From positions 1 to 34,574 of IMG/VR virus record IMGVR_UViG_3300033153_002191: DNA of 34,574 bases; one strand, written 5' to 3'. Shown here one piece after another: positions 29,110 to 34,574 of the stretch; within the stretch, counting starts at the first letter, position 1; each line of letters opens with the position of its first letter. This DNA is from a virus. The notes under the pieces were generated by a model. The model made no database searches. It saw only the letters and a program-made list of their open reading frames with translations, and was not told where the DNA came from. Position numbers and translations under genes: made by a program.

Positions 29110-29550
29110 TCACGCACGCTTAACTTTTTGGTAATGTTCCTTGATGCCGTGCCGCCTGTTGAACTCGGCATAGGTAAGCCGCCGCCGCCGCTGGCCCGAA
29201 CAATACAGCACCACACGCTTAATGCGTCGGTCAATGTTTTCAACATTGGTTTTCATTAGGTCGGCCAAGGTTTGGGCATCCCAGTCGTCAGCCAGGCATT
29301 TCACCGTCAGCTTACCATCTTGGCTGTTGACGTTGCACCGTTCCAGGCGGTATTTGATTTCTGCCGACAAGCAAACGGCTGTCACAAAGTAGGCCGTATG
29401 GGACACACTCGCCCCAGGGCCACCAACGTAGCCCGTTTCCCTGTTGTCACGTGGCCAGCGGCCCTCCTCAAGTTCCCGCAAGTGCTCAATGGCCCAGGTC
29501 ACGTGCTCGGGCCACATTCTTATATCGCTGGGCTTGCAATAATCAAGCAT
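29110..29550 (-). CDS. HTH-like basic protein, candidate late antiterminator/activator
   Basis: 146 residues from the ATG at 29548-29550 (GGAGG six bases upstream; a GTG six bases earlier is weaker). N-terminal WPEHVTWAIEHLRELEEGRW; a central SHTAYFVTAVCLSAEIKYRL; then DDWDAQTLADLMKTNVENID and RRIKRVVLYCSG, a probable HTH with a basic recognition helix; a C-terminus rich in arginine (QRRRRLTYAEFNRRHGIKEH). It ends just before the late promoter, the position of lambda Q, ArpU or RinA-type late regulators. No direct family match by eye, so the role is positional inference. Confidence 0.5.
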   Translation of the reverse strand: MLDYCKPSDIRMWPEHVTWAIEHLRELEEGRWPRDNRETGYVGGPGASVSHTAYFVTAVCLSAEIKYRLERCNVNSQDGKLTVKCLADDWDAQTLADLMKTNVENIDRRIKRVVLYCSGQRRRRLTYAEFNRRHGIKEHYQKVKRA

Positions 29551-29561
29551 TGGCACCCTCC

Positions 29562-29675
29562 TTATACGGCATCTTTACCTGCCAAACACTTCACAACGAA
29601 TGGTCGTCTGACACCAGCACTATCACCACCTATGTAGACATTGCCACTATCTAGTAGTCCTATTATACAAGTCAT
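29562..29675 (-). CDS. Truncated Ntn-hydrolase-like N-terminus (37 aa)
   Basis: MTCIIGLLDSGNVYIGGDSA followed by GVRRPFVVKCLAGKDAV and TAA. The opening 'MTxIIGL...VYIGGDSAG' matches the N-terminal strand pair of phage proteasome-like (Ntn hydrolase) proteins, which run to about 150-200 residues. Only this part remains, with a good AAAGGAGAATTT ribosome site and overlapped start. It is a shortened or decayed gene that may still be translated. Confidence 0.5.
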   Translation of the reverse strand: MTCIIGLLDSGNVYIGGDSAGVRRPFVVKCLAGKDAV

Positions 29676-30076
29676 AAATTCTCCTTTAATAACGTTAATT
29701 GCACCTTGTAGTAAATACCCAGGGCCGCACGGTCGGGCCTGTGGTGCACCCGCCGTCGGGCTTGCAACTCGTCGTAAGCATCTTGGCCCAGGTGAGCTAA
29801 GAACCAGCCCTGGTGCTCGTCAGGGTGATGCTCCAGGTAAGTGTGGCACCCGCCACAAAGTCCAGCGGCGTTGTCCTCATCCCACCGCACCACTTTAGTT
29901 GTCCGGCCAATAAAGTGAGAGCATTGCAACGACATATAGGCGGGGCGGGTGGAACCATTCTCCCTGGTGCTGTCGTACTTAGCCGATAGACACCGTTCGC
30001 ACCCGCCCACCCTGGCTAGGGCCCGCCGCCTTATGAACTCACTAAATAGCGTGTCCAGCGGGTCACGTTTAGCCAT
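29672..30076 (-). CDS. NinG/Rap-like HNH recombination endonuclease
   Basis: 134 residues from the ATG at 30074-30076; the GTG/ATG upstream starts lack support. It starts MAKRDPLDTLFSEFIRRRAL and continues GGCERC, SLQCSHFIGRTTKVVRWDED, NAAGLCGGCHTYLEHHPDEH. The CxxC...CxHF...N...C..CH arrangement is that of lambda NinG (Rap), a nuclease that resolves recombination intermediates. Here the late-position genes follow directly, as ninG lies before Q in lambda. Coupled to the next small gene by an ATGA overlap. Confidence 0.8.
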   Translation of the reverse strand: MAKRDPLDTLFSEFIRRRALARVGGCERCLSAKYDSTRENGSTRPAYMSLQCSHFIGRTTKVVRWDEDNAAGLCGGCHTYLEHHPDEHQGWFLAHLGQDAYDELQARRRVHHRPDRAALGIYYKVQLTLLKENL

Positions 30077-30347
30077 TACAACTCCGTTCAGCCCGTGCCA
30101 GGTTAAAGGCACCCCACAGCACGAACGGTATGCAAATATAGCCGCCCCATATTAGTACCAGTTCCATGTAGAACACGTCAAGGGCTGGCAGCTCGGGCCA
30201 CGGGCTTAACCAATATATGGACGCCCCTGTACTCTGTGCTTGGAGTAAGGGCTGTATGTTGTATTCCACTATGCACCTGGTTAACTCACCCACGGGATAG
30301 GCCACCATAAGCATCACAGCTACGATTATAAAGATAAACAGTTTCAT
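30069..30347 (-). CDS. Two-TM membrane protein
   Basis: 92 residues. N-terminal membrane segment MKLFIFIIVAVMLMVAYPVG, an external loop with one cysteine (LTRCIVEYNIQPLLQAQSTG, then SIYWLSPWPELPALDVF) and a second segment MELVLIWGGYICIPFVLWGA, then a short basic end. No family recognised. First of three overlapping or near genes coding small membrane proteins, so a role at the host envelope (superinfection exclusion or lysis control) is possible. GGAGGGAAT precedes the ATG. Confidence 0.6.
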   Translation of the reverse strand: MKLFIFIIVAVMLMVAYPVGELTRCIVEYNIQPLLQAQSTGASIYWLSPWPELPALDVFYMELVLIWGGYICIPFVLWGAFNLARAERSCNG

Positions 30348-30351
30348 TTCT

Positions 30352-30522
30352 CTATTCCCTCCTTATCAATCTCTTGAAGTATATCCACTTATGCTCAATA
30401 TCATTTAGTAAACGTCCCAACCAAGACCATTCCTTCCGAAAATAACGGGCTATCTGTTTATGCGACAAAGCTATGGGATAAAACTTCCACCTTTTGATTT
30501 CTCCTTCATAAAACTTCATCAT
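30352..30522 (-). CDS. Small basic protein (56 aa)
   Basis: MMKFYEGEIKRWKFYPIALS then HKQIARYFRKEWSWLGRLLN, ending in KRLIRRE. Strongly basic and aromatic, mostly helical. Could bind nucleic acid or the membrane surface. GGAGGG precedes the ATG-ATG start, which overlaps the TGA of the tiny membrane peptide upstream. Not recognised. Confidence 0.5.
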   Translation of the reverse strand: MMKFYEGEIKRWKFYPIALSHKQIARYFRKEWSWLGRLLNDIEHKWIYFKRLIRRE

Positions 30523-30599
30523 CTATCCCTCCTTATCAATTCCCATGTAGCACTTATTATCAGTAGTGTCATTATGAATAACCACTGTAGAAAACTCAC
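30519..30599 (-). CDS. Tiny membrane peptide (26 aa)
   Basis: GTG start (30597-30599) after GAGGAGGTAAGCCA: MSFLQWLFIMTLLIISATWE then LIRRDR. One membrane helix with basic end, like known phage micro-proteins that modulate membrane targets. Its stop overlaps the next start, so coupling supports translation. Function unknown. Confidence 0.5.
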   Translation of the reverse strand: MSFLQWLFIMTLLIISATWELIRRDR

Positions 30600-30603
30600 T
30601 GGC

Positions 30604-30804
30604 TTACCTCCTCAAATCCCTTATTAGATTTGCCGTTGCCACTACGAGAATGAATGCCAGCAAGGCTACCTCACCCCATAGAATAAGCGGGGACGGTTCT
30701 GCTACAAGGTATGTTCCGTATCTGACGGTGTTTGAGAAGTGCCAGAGCAGGGCAAGCACACAAGCTATCGTGCTAGTCCTTATTAGTATCTGCCATAGTT
30801 TCAT
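30604..30804 (-). CDS. Two-TM small membrane protein (66 aa)
   Basis: MKLWQILIRTSTIACVLALL with a first membrane helix, a short loop (RYGTYLVAEPSPLI), and a second helix LWGEVALLAFILVVATANLI followed by RDLRR. Size and topology could suit a holin or an inhibitor of host membrane functions. TGAGGAGGTAGTTCA precedes the ATG. It sits in the accessory block away from the lysis-like pair at 7.4-7.9 kb. Confidence 0.55.
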   Translation of the reverse strand: MKLWQILIRTSTIACVLALLWHFSNTVRYGTYLVAEPSPLILWGEVALLAFILVVATANLIRDLRR

Positions 30805-30822
30805 TGAACTACCTCCTCACAA

Positions 30823-31053
30823 TCAGCCAGCGGCACAATCCTCAAGGTCACACCACCACTCACCCTCTGTGTCGGGGCCTGCCAATAGCGTATCGGTGCG
30901 GATGCGGAACGGTTGCGGGTAGATGCGTTCGCCCGCCTTGTTCTTATAAAGTACCTCAAACGTGGTAAGGGCTTGGCTTGGGTGTATGCGGTACTCGGCA
31001 ATGCCCACACACCGTTTGCCACCGTTCCATATTGGTGCGTTAATATATATCAC
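30823..31053 (-). CDS. Hypothetical protein (76 aa), GTG start
   Basis: Starts at GTG (31051-31053) with GGAGGGAACC immediately before it. MIYINAPIWNGGKRCVGIAE, then IHPSQALTTFEVLYKNKAGE, FRIRTDTLLAGPDTEGEWWC, ending DLEDCAAG. Beta-rich, with three cysteines. An overlapping ORF of similar size in another frame (30801-31022) lacks a ribosome site and is rejected. Function unknown. Confidence 0.6.
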   Translation of the reverse strand: MIYINAPIWNGGKRCVGIAEYRIHPSQALTTFEVLYKNKAGERIYPQPFRIRTDTLLAGPDTEGEWWCDLEDCAAG

Positions 31054-31062
31054 GGTTCCCTC

Positions 31063-31158
31063 CTACTGCCAGCCTGTCCGTATTATCCAGCCTATTCCAA
31101 AGCCAGTTAACAAGGCCAGGCCGACTACTAACCAAAATACTATCGGCTCAATGCTCAT
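31063..31158 (-). CDS. Tiny membrane protein (31 aa)
   Basis: MSIEPIVFWLVVGLALLTGF then GIGWIIRTGWQ: one long hydrophobic helix with small C-terminal tail. AGGGGGTGCCAAG precedes the ATG. The stop lies by the ribosome site of the next gene. Could be a small envelope-active peptide like its neighbours; no family. Confidence 0.5.
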   Translation of the reverse strand: MSIEPIVFWLVVGLALLTGFGIGWIIRTGWQ

Positions 31159-31478
31159 CTTGGCACCCCCTGTTTGAGGGTGGTAGCATACTTCTCGTTG
31201 CCAGGCAACACCAAACCGCTGGCCGTTCGCTGTGGCTCAAACTTGATACTCGTAGTAGCCCAAATGTGAAACTCCAGCATACCGGCGTGCTTGAGGCACA
31301 TCGGGATGCCGCCAAGGGTTGACAGGTGTTGGGGGCTTCCCGATGTTACACCAGGGGCGGGTGCTTTAACCATTATCATATTAGTACACGGTGGGAACAC
31401 ACATTTGAACCGTACCATATCGTCCTCGGGCTTTGGGCCCAGGGATTTCCTCGCGGCTTTAGCTGTTTTCTCACTCAC
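31155..31478 (-). CDS. Hypothetical zinc-site protein (107 aa)
   Basis: Starts MSEKTAKAARKSLGPKPEDD; residues about 25-65 hold CVFPPC, CLKH and GIPMCLKHAG, a candidate zinc-binding set. The rest is short strands (LEFHIWATTSIKFEPQRTAS). It is chained by overlaps to the two neighbours. Not recognised. Confidence 0.5.
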   Translation of the reverse strand: MSEKTAKAARKSLGPKPEDDMVRFKCVFPPCTNMIMVKAPAPGVTSGSPQHLSTLGGIPMCLKHAGMLEFHIWATTSIKFEPQRTASGLVLPGNEKYATTLKQGVPR

Positions 31479-31861
31479 TTTGTCGCCTCCTTATGTTTTT
31501 TATCTACCACGGCTATGGGTTTGCACCCGAACAGCCACGCCAGGGCTGTTAACAGTGAAAGGCACGCTCGCACCCGCTTGCACAGCTTGGGCGGCACTCG
31601 TTTGGCTTGCTCGGCGGCGTGGGCCATAACACTTCCCCGTATGTATTGAAATTCCCTCTCTGTCTCCTCCTGGTTTAGTGCTTCACTCCACAGTAGTATT
31701 TCAACCTGTGGTACTGGTGGGGTGATGGCCATTTTAATGTCACAGATAGGGCAATGCCAGCCACCAGCACCGTCGGGCACCAGGGTTTCTTGGTTGCACC
31801 TGGGGCAATATGTCCACCCCTGGCCTACAATATTCTTAAGACTAATTCTTGGTTGTGGCAT
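31475..31861 (-). CDS. Zinc-ribbon protein with hydrophobic C-terminal part
   Basis: 128 residues. N-terminal zinc ribbon (TYCPRCNQETLVPDGAGGW, HCPICDIKM, about residues 17-45), a helical middle (WSEALNQEETEREFQYIRGS) and a C-terminal LLTALAWLFGCKPIAVV that may insert in the membrane or pack in the core. Overlaps with both neighbours. No family. Confidence 0.5.
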   Translation of the reverse strand: MPQPRISLKNIVGQGWTYCPRCNQETLVPDGAGGWHCPICDIKMAITPPVPQVEILLWSEALNQEETEREFQYIRGSVMAHAAEQAKRVPPKLCKRVRACLSLLTALAWLFGCKPIAVVDKKHKEATK

Positions 31862-31994
31862 TTCTATTTGCTACCTCCTCGCTATTTGCACTCTGTAAAT
31901 ATATCCAGCAGTTATTGCAGAATCCCTCCTGGCAAAACAAGTTCTTCTTATAAGGACACCATGTGCCTTTATAGCTCTGATGGTGTCTGGTCAT
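31842..31994 (-). CDS. Small Cys-rich protein after methylase (50 aa)
   Basis: MTRHHQSYKGTWCPYKKNLF, then CQEGFCNNCWIYLQ. Four cysteines and two histidines in the first 32 residues suggest a zinc knuckle. The ATG overlaps the methylase stop (ATGA). Its first 17 bases around the start repeat those of the small ORF after the MT-A70 gene (31981-31997 = 32759-32775). Extends into the next gene's start. Unknown function. Confidence 0.55.
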   Translation of the reverse strand: MTRHHQSYKGTWCPYKKNLFCQEGFCNNCWIYLQSANSEEVANRNATTKN

Positions 31995-32665
31995 GTTCTA
32001 CTTACCTCTCTGAAGTCAAATACCTGCTGGCTACACCTCTTGGCGGCTATCTCGCAATATTTTTCCTCTATCTCTATGCCGATGCATTTGCGGTTTAATA
32101 CCTTTGACGCTACAGCGAAAGTGCCAATGCCTAAATACGGGTCTACAATAGTTTGCCCCGCCTTACTAAAGATACTAACCATACGCCTTGCTAGTTTCTC
32201 TGGCGTCATAGCGGGGTGCCCATATCTATCTTCATTAAAGTAATAACCTTCCCCGGGCCATCGTATATCTTCCCAAAGGTCAGACATATACTTATTACTC
32301 TTTACTGTAGTGAGTAGTGGATGATACTGGAGATGCAAACCCTTGATTTTGTTGTTAGAAACAGCTCCCATTTTTACAATTACAAGTTTGGCTTCAGGGA
32401 TAAATTGCCACCAATCCAAAACCAACTTACTGCCTAGAACTAAAGCCATATTCCCACCGACAGAAGTTTTGGCGTAGTGAACGAGCCATTTAATAAGAGA
32501 GTGATAATCCTTTGTGGTAAGTTTATCAGTATAAACCCCATAATCTATTCCCACATTATATGGCGGGTCCGTGGCCAATAAATCCCCGCTAATCTCGGGA
32601 AGCAACTCACGATTATCCCCGTGATAGATAGTTACCCATTCATCGGAATAATAAGGTTTAATCAA
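31991..32665 (-). CDS. DNA methyltransferase (DPPY type)
   Basis: 224 residues, TTG start (32663-32665) after GGGAGG. Motif IV ATDPPYN (31-37), GHPAMTPEKLARRMV (149-163), then DPYLGIGTF (175-183), a motif I with Y for the usual F or C. Order IV to I marks a beta-class N6A/N4C methylase of about minimal length. No cognate nuclease nearby, so it is an orphan protection methylase. The flanking boundary sequences match those of the MT-A70 gene. Confidence 0.85.
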   Translation of the reverse strand: MIKPYYSDEWVTIYHGDNRELLPEISGDLLATDPPYNVGIDYGVYTDKLTTKDYHSLIKWLVHYAKTSVGGNMALVLGSKLVLDWWQFIPEAKLVIVKMGAVSNNKIKGLHLQYHPLLTTVKSNKYMSDLWEDIRWPGEGYYFNEDRYGHPAMTPEKLARRMVSIFSKAGQTIVDPYLGIGTFAVASKVLNRKCIGIEIEEKYCEIAAKRCSQQVFDFREVSRT

Positions 32666-32781
32666 ATCAACCTCCCTTGTAAATAAGCTAAAGCCTCAAA
32701 GTTAGAGAACATACCTTTGAGTACAACTTCCAATTCAATGCTTACCCACCATGTGAGCTGGTGTCTGGTCATGTTGCTCAT
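32662..32781 (-). CDS. Small ORF between methylases (39 aa)
   Basis: Start ATG (32779-32781) overlaps the stop of the MT-A70 gene (ATGA). MSNMTRHQLTWWVSIELEVV, LKGMFSNFEALAYLQGRLI. Its end 'QGRLI' and the DNA CAAGGGAGGTTGATTTGA, giving the ribosome site and start of the next methylase, recur at 33299. Possibly only a coupling ORF. Confidence 0.45.
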   Translation of the reverse strand: MSNMTRHQLTWWVSIELEVVLKGMFSNFEALAYLQGRLI

Positions 32782-33302
32782 AGCTCTATATCGCTCTCTA
32801 CTTCATTGCCCCAGCAATCCCAACCTTCAACCTTCTTACGGGCGAAGAGTTCTATACGTAGATTTCCAAAGGGTGAAATTAAGTCTCTGAATATCTGTGG
32901 TTTTTCTGAATGACGTGGTGACTTTGCGAATACAATCGTGGGAAATGCCTTACGTTTTGGGTACATTTCTATTCTGCCACGATAACCGAAAAGTAGAAAT
33001 TCTGTTCTATGGTGGAAGCCAAACAAGCACATCCCATTTTGCTTATCCCACGTTATTGTCCTTTGGTAGTTAAATCCCCACGCATCCATCACCCCGAAGG
33101 CACTAGGAAGGTATTTATGAGTAGTCCAAAGGAATAATTTACAGTTGTCATCCATAAAAGCCCGCAAACCAATACCTAGATTTCTTATATCAATCAAACT
33201 CATAGTCGGATAATCCATTTCCACTTGGTTAGGTCTTGCCTTGCGGATTATTTTCTCAACAGGCCACGGCGGGTCAGCATATATTATCTGGTATTTCCTC
33301 AA
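32778..33302 (-). CDS. MT-A70-like adenine methyltransferase
   Basis: 174 residues, TTG start at 33300-33302. MRKYQIIYADPPWPVEKIIR has the DPPW motif (10-13); then MDYPTMSLIDIRNLGI, DDNCKLFLWTTHKYLPSAFG, HHRTEFLLFGYRG, ARKKVEGWDCWGNEV close to the C-terminus. This is the family layout of MT-A70 / phage DNA N6-adenine methylases. Ribosome site GGGGAGG directly precedes. Likely protects phage DNA. Confidence 0.85.
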   Translation of the reverse strand: MRKYQIIYADPPWPVEKIIRKARPNQVEMDYPTMSLIDIRNLGIGLRAFMDDNCKLFLWTTHKYLPSAFGVMDAWGFNYQRTITWDKQNGMCLFGFHHRTEFLLFGYRGRIEMYPKRKAFPTIVFAKSPRHSEKPQIFRDLISPFGNLRIELFARKKVEGWDCWGNEVESDIEL

Positions 33303-33433
33303 ATCAACCTCCCCTGCTCTGCTGGCTTAAGATATAATGCCGTGTTCTTTATCACCCTTTTGCGTCTCAGGAAGATTTCCACTGCCCGGGACCTTAGAGA
33401 CTGTGTGTATTGCCTGGCTTCTTCTAAACTCAC
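33299..33433 (-). CDS. Small basic ORF (44 aa)
   Basis: GTG start (33431-33433) overlapping the previous TGA: MSLEEARQYTQSLRSRAVEI, FLRRKRVIKNTALYLKPAEQ, GRLI. Strongly basic helix. Ends QGRLI with the same DNA as the small ORF at 32662, carrying the next gene's ribosome site. Probably a coupling ORF or a small DNA-binding protein. Confidence 0.45.
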   Translation of the reverse strand: MSLEEARQYTQSLRSRAVEIFLRRKRVIKNTALYLKPAEQGRLI

Positions 33434-34059
33434 TTGAATTCTATTACCCAAACAAAGCAATTAGTGTCCCATCCGAACCCAAGCTTGGCATTGATGCTGT
33501 CCCAGAGTGTGTGAAAGTCAAGTATCAACTTGCTATTGGGCTTATCCGTCACGATATTGTACTGAGGGTTGAAGAATTTTTGGTGGATACCTTCATAAAT
33601 ACAATCCCAACTGTCTATCTCCTGCAACCTCTCCACTCTGACCCCTGTAATCTCAAGGGTTATCCGTGAAGCCCAGCGGGGCATGAAGATTGAGGGCTTC
33701 CAGTGTCCTTGCATTATCTTCAACTCTGTACTATCTGCACTAGCTTTATACAAGGGGTTAGATTCACCTTTACCTTTACCTTTCTCAGTAGAAGCAAGAC
33801 ACACCATATCATCCCAAGTCTCCCTCACCCAGAGCCTATCCCCTACCTGACCATAGGGGCAACCAGTATAATTGCCATATGGATACTCGTCAAGGTTCAA
33901 TAACTCATCTCTCCAGTTAATAGCACCATTCAGAGAATACATTGTTAGCTCATTATCTGGCTGTGGCTTCATCACCCTTCTGGTCATGGTCTTTCTACCC
34001 TCAAGGATAGCCTTGACCATATCTGTTGACATTAAAATCGGTCGTTCGTGTATTGCCAT
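33430..34059 (-). CDS. ASCH-like (PUA fold) phage protein
   Basis: 209 residues. ERPILMSTDMVKAILEGRKT, MTRRVMKPQPD, CPYGQVGDRLWVRETWDD, WKPSIFMPRWASRITLEITG, VRVERLQEIDSWDCIYEG, LWDSINAKLGFGWDTNCFVW. This is the typical layout of phage proteins with an ASCH-like PUA-fold domain, thought to bind RNA or modified nucleic acid. Some databases call it a 'morphogenetic protein', without support. GGGAGGTTACAA precedes the ATG. Confidence 0.75.
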   Translation of the reverse strand: MAIHERPILMSTDMVKAILEGRKTMTRRVMKPQPDNELTMYSLNGAINWRDELLNLDEYPYGNYTGCPYGQVGDRLWVRETWDDMVCLASTEKGKGKGESNPLYKASADSTELKIMQGHWKPSIFMPRWASRITLEITGVRVERLQEIDSWDCIYEGIHQKFFNPQYNIVTDKPNSKLILDFHTLWDSINAKLGFGWDTNCFVWVIEFK

Positions 34060-34241
34060 TTGTAACCTCCCGCAGTCATTCTTTTACCGTTGCAAACAGA
34101 TGAGATATTTCCATTGGATTGATACCATTTGAAGTCTGAGAGCCACTCAAAATCAGCATCATCCACTTTCGCAATTTGCCCTCTTAACAATCTAATATTC
34201 TTCATATAGCAGGATGTTCTGTCAATCGGTGTTTCTTTCAT
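34032..34241 (-). CDS. Truncated homing-endonuclease-like N-terminus (69 aa)
   Basis: Starts at ATG 34239-34241 (GGGAGGGAACCAAG upstream). YMKNIRLLRGQIAKVDDADF then EWLSDFKWYQSNGNISSV is the common N-terminal domain of HNH/AP2-type homing endonucleases ('LTQGKFAxVDDEDFxxLSxxKW'). The rest of such proteins, with the HNH and AP2 parts, is missing. It could be a fragment left after loss, or a small free-standing domain. Its end overlaps the next gene. Confidence 0.6.
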   Translation of the reverse strand: MKETPIDRTSCYMKNIRLLRGQIAKVDDADFEWLSDFKWYQSNGNISSVCNGKRMTAGGYKWQYTNDRF

Positions 34242-34542
34242 CTTGGTTCCCTCCCTTAAAATACCCCTCTTGGGTGCTGGGTGCCAGCGTCCGGCCCGCA
34301 CCAATCCCGCACGTACAGGTATAGCTCGTCGTCACCCACCTGGAACGTAGCGGCCTGTGCCAGCCAGTTTGGTATCGTATCAATTCCACTTCTTTCCAAT
34401 GCCGCCGCACCCGTTTCTTACCGTTCCGCCACCCTTTGCTCTTACTCACAAAGGAACGGTAGCCAATATTTTGATACACGGGGTCGTTGGCTAAACATTC
34501 CTCAAGGGCATCGGGCGGTAGCTGTTCCAAAAACCTGTTCAT
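34222..34542 (-). CDS. Hypothetical protein, probably frameshifted
   Basis: 106-codon ORF, start overlapping the helicase-loader stop (ATGA, in the terminal repeat). The first 50 or so residues (MNRFLEQLPPDALEECLAND, NIGYRSFVSKSKGW) look natural, but the last part reads as unlikely sequence and runs past the next gene's ribosome site. A frame one base off (34256-34399 and a few codons earlier) gives natural protein (IPNWLAQAATFQVGDDELYL) and a stop just before that ribosome site. A single-base change near 34400-34425 would join the two. Confidence 0.6.
   Translation of the reverse strand: MNRFLEQLPPDALEECLANDPVYQNIGYRSFVSKSKGWRNGKKRVRRHWKEVELIRYQTGWHRPLRSRWVTTSYTCTCGIGAGRTLAPSTQEGYFKGGNQDERNTD
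34256..34399 (-). other. Alternative C-terminal frame of the preceding gene
   Basis: Reads GIDTIPNWLAQAATFQVGDD then ELYLYVRDWCGPDAGTQHPR and TAA (34256-34258), immediately followed by the next gene's GGGAGGGAACC. It has no ribosome site of its own; the first possible start is TTG at 34397-34399. More consistent with the true C-terminus of the 34222-34542 gene than the frame that ORF ends in. Confidence 0.55.
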
Positions 34543-34574
34543 AGCCCTTGCCGTATCTTGGCCTTGTAGGCTCG
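34461..34574. repeat. Terminal direct repeat, right copy
   Basis: Exact second copy of bases 1-114. It contains the ATG (34540-34542) of the gene downstream of the helicase loader and the last codons of the loader itself. Both genes would be whole only once in the circular unit. Confidence 0.95.

Noticed and set aside
30801-31022. 73-codon ORF overlapping 30823-31053
   Set aside because: Its start has no ribosome site, while the overlapping GTG ORF has GGAGGGAACC directly before it.
34461-34574. Physical direct terminal repeats of a linear genome
   Set aside because: The repeat is within two coding sequences that read through the join, and its short length fits an assembly overlap.

Overview
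The window looks like one complete, circularly closed genome of a tailed dsDNA bacteriophage with siphovirus architecture. The first 114 bases are repeated exactly as the last 114 (1-114 = 34461-34574), which leaves a unit of 34,460 bp. The repeat lies inside coding sequence, so it is best read as the overlap of a circular assembly and not as physical ends. Every supported gene is on the minus strand, and most are packed with ATGA/TAATG overlaps. Ribosome sites are strong (GGAGG-type, often GGAGGGAACC), and TTG or GTG starts are common. The host is bacterial, but nothing here fixes its taxon. I found no integrase, no CI-like repressor, no polymerase or primase, no tRNA and no CRISPR array.

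Reading in the direction of transcription (right to left), 34.5-29.1 kb is an accessory/early block. It holds a gene next to the helicase loader, a truncated homing-endonuclease-like ORF, an ASCH-like protein, an MT-A70 methylase and a DPPY methylase separated by tiny coupled ORFs, zinc-ribbon proteins, several very small membrane proteins, a NinG-like HNH protein, and a basic HTH-like protein (29110-29550). Just downstream comes a TTGACA promoter, a leader of about 110 nt and a strong intrinsic terminator. Then follow parB-like, methylase, terS, terL, a portal-MuF fusion, protease and HK97-type capsid. This layout closely resembles the lambda Q-pR'-6S RNA-tR' late switch. The leader RNA also carries GGUUCCCUCC, the exact complement of the ribosome site used before several of the phage's genes.

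The structural module (28.9-7.4 kb) goes from packaging through capsid and a set of duplicated accessory structural genes. These include two hub-like paralogues, two 'WNGVAW' paralogues and four tandem LamG-like proteins. Connector and neck genes, two tail-tube paralogues, tail chaperone, tape measure, minor tail proteins, a fibre-like protein and a two-gene membrane (holin-like) pair follow. It ends at an intrinsic terminator at 7342-7378. No endolysin is recognisable.

The left part (7.27 kb to 1, continuing across the closure into 34.5 kb) is an early/replication region. It has two promoters (7235-7266, a perfect TTGACA-17-TATAAT, and 4679-4710) that share an identical 19-bp inverted-repeat site over the -35 box. 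It encodes small proteins, a MazG-like protein, a DUF932 protein, an HTH/zinc-finger protein, an RDF/gp3-like metal-binding protein, a structured 276-bp non-coding region, a replication initiator with internal iterons, and a DnaC-like helicase loader. An exact 56-bp piece of the methylase gene at 27.9 kb is duplicated at 3.6 kb.
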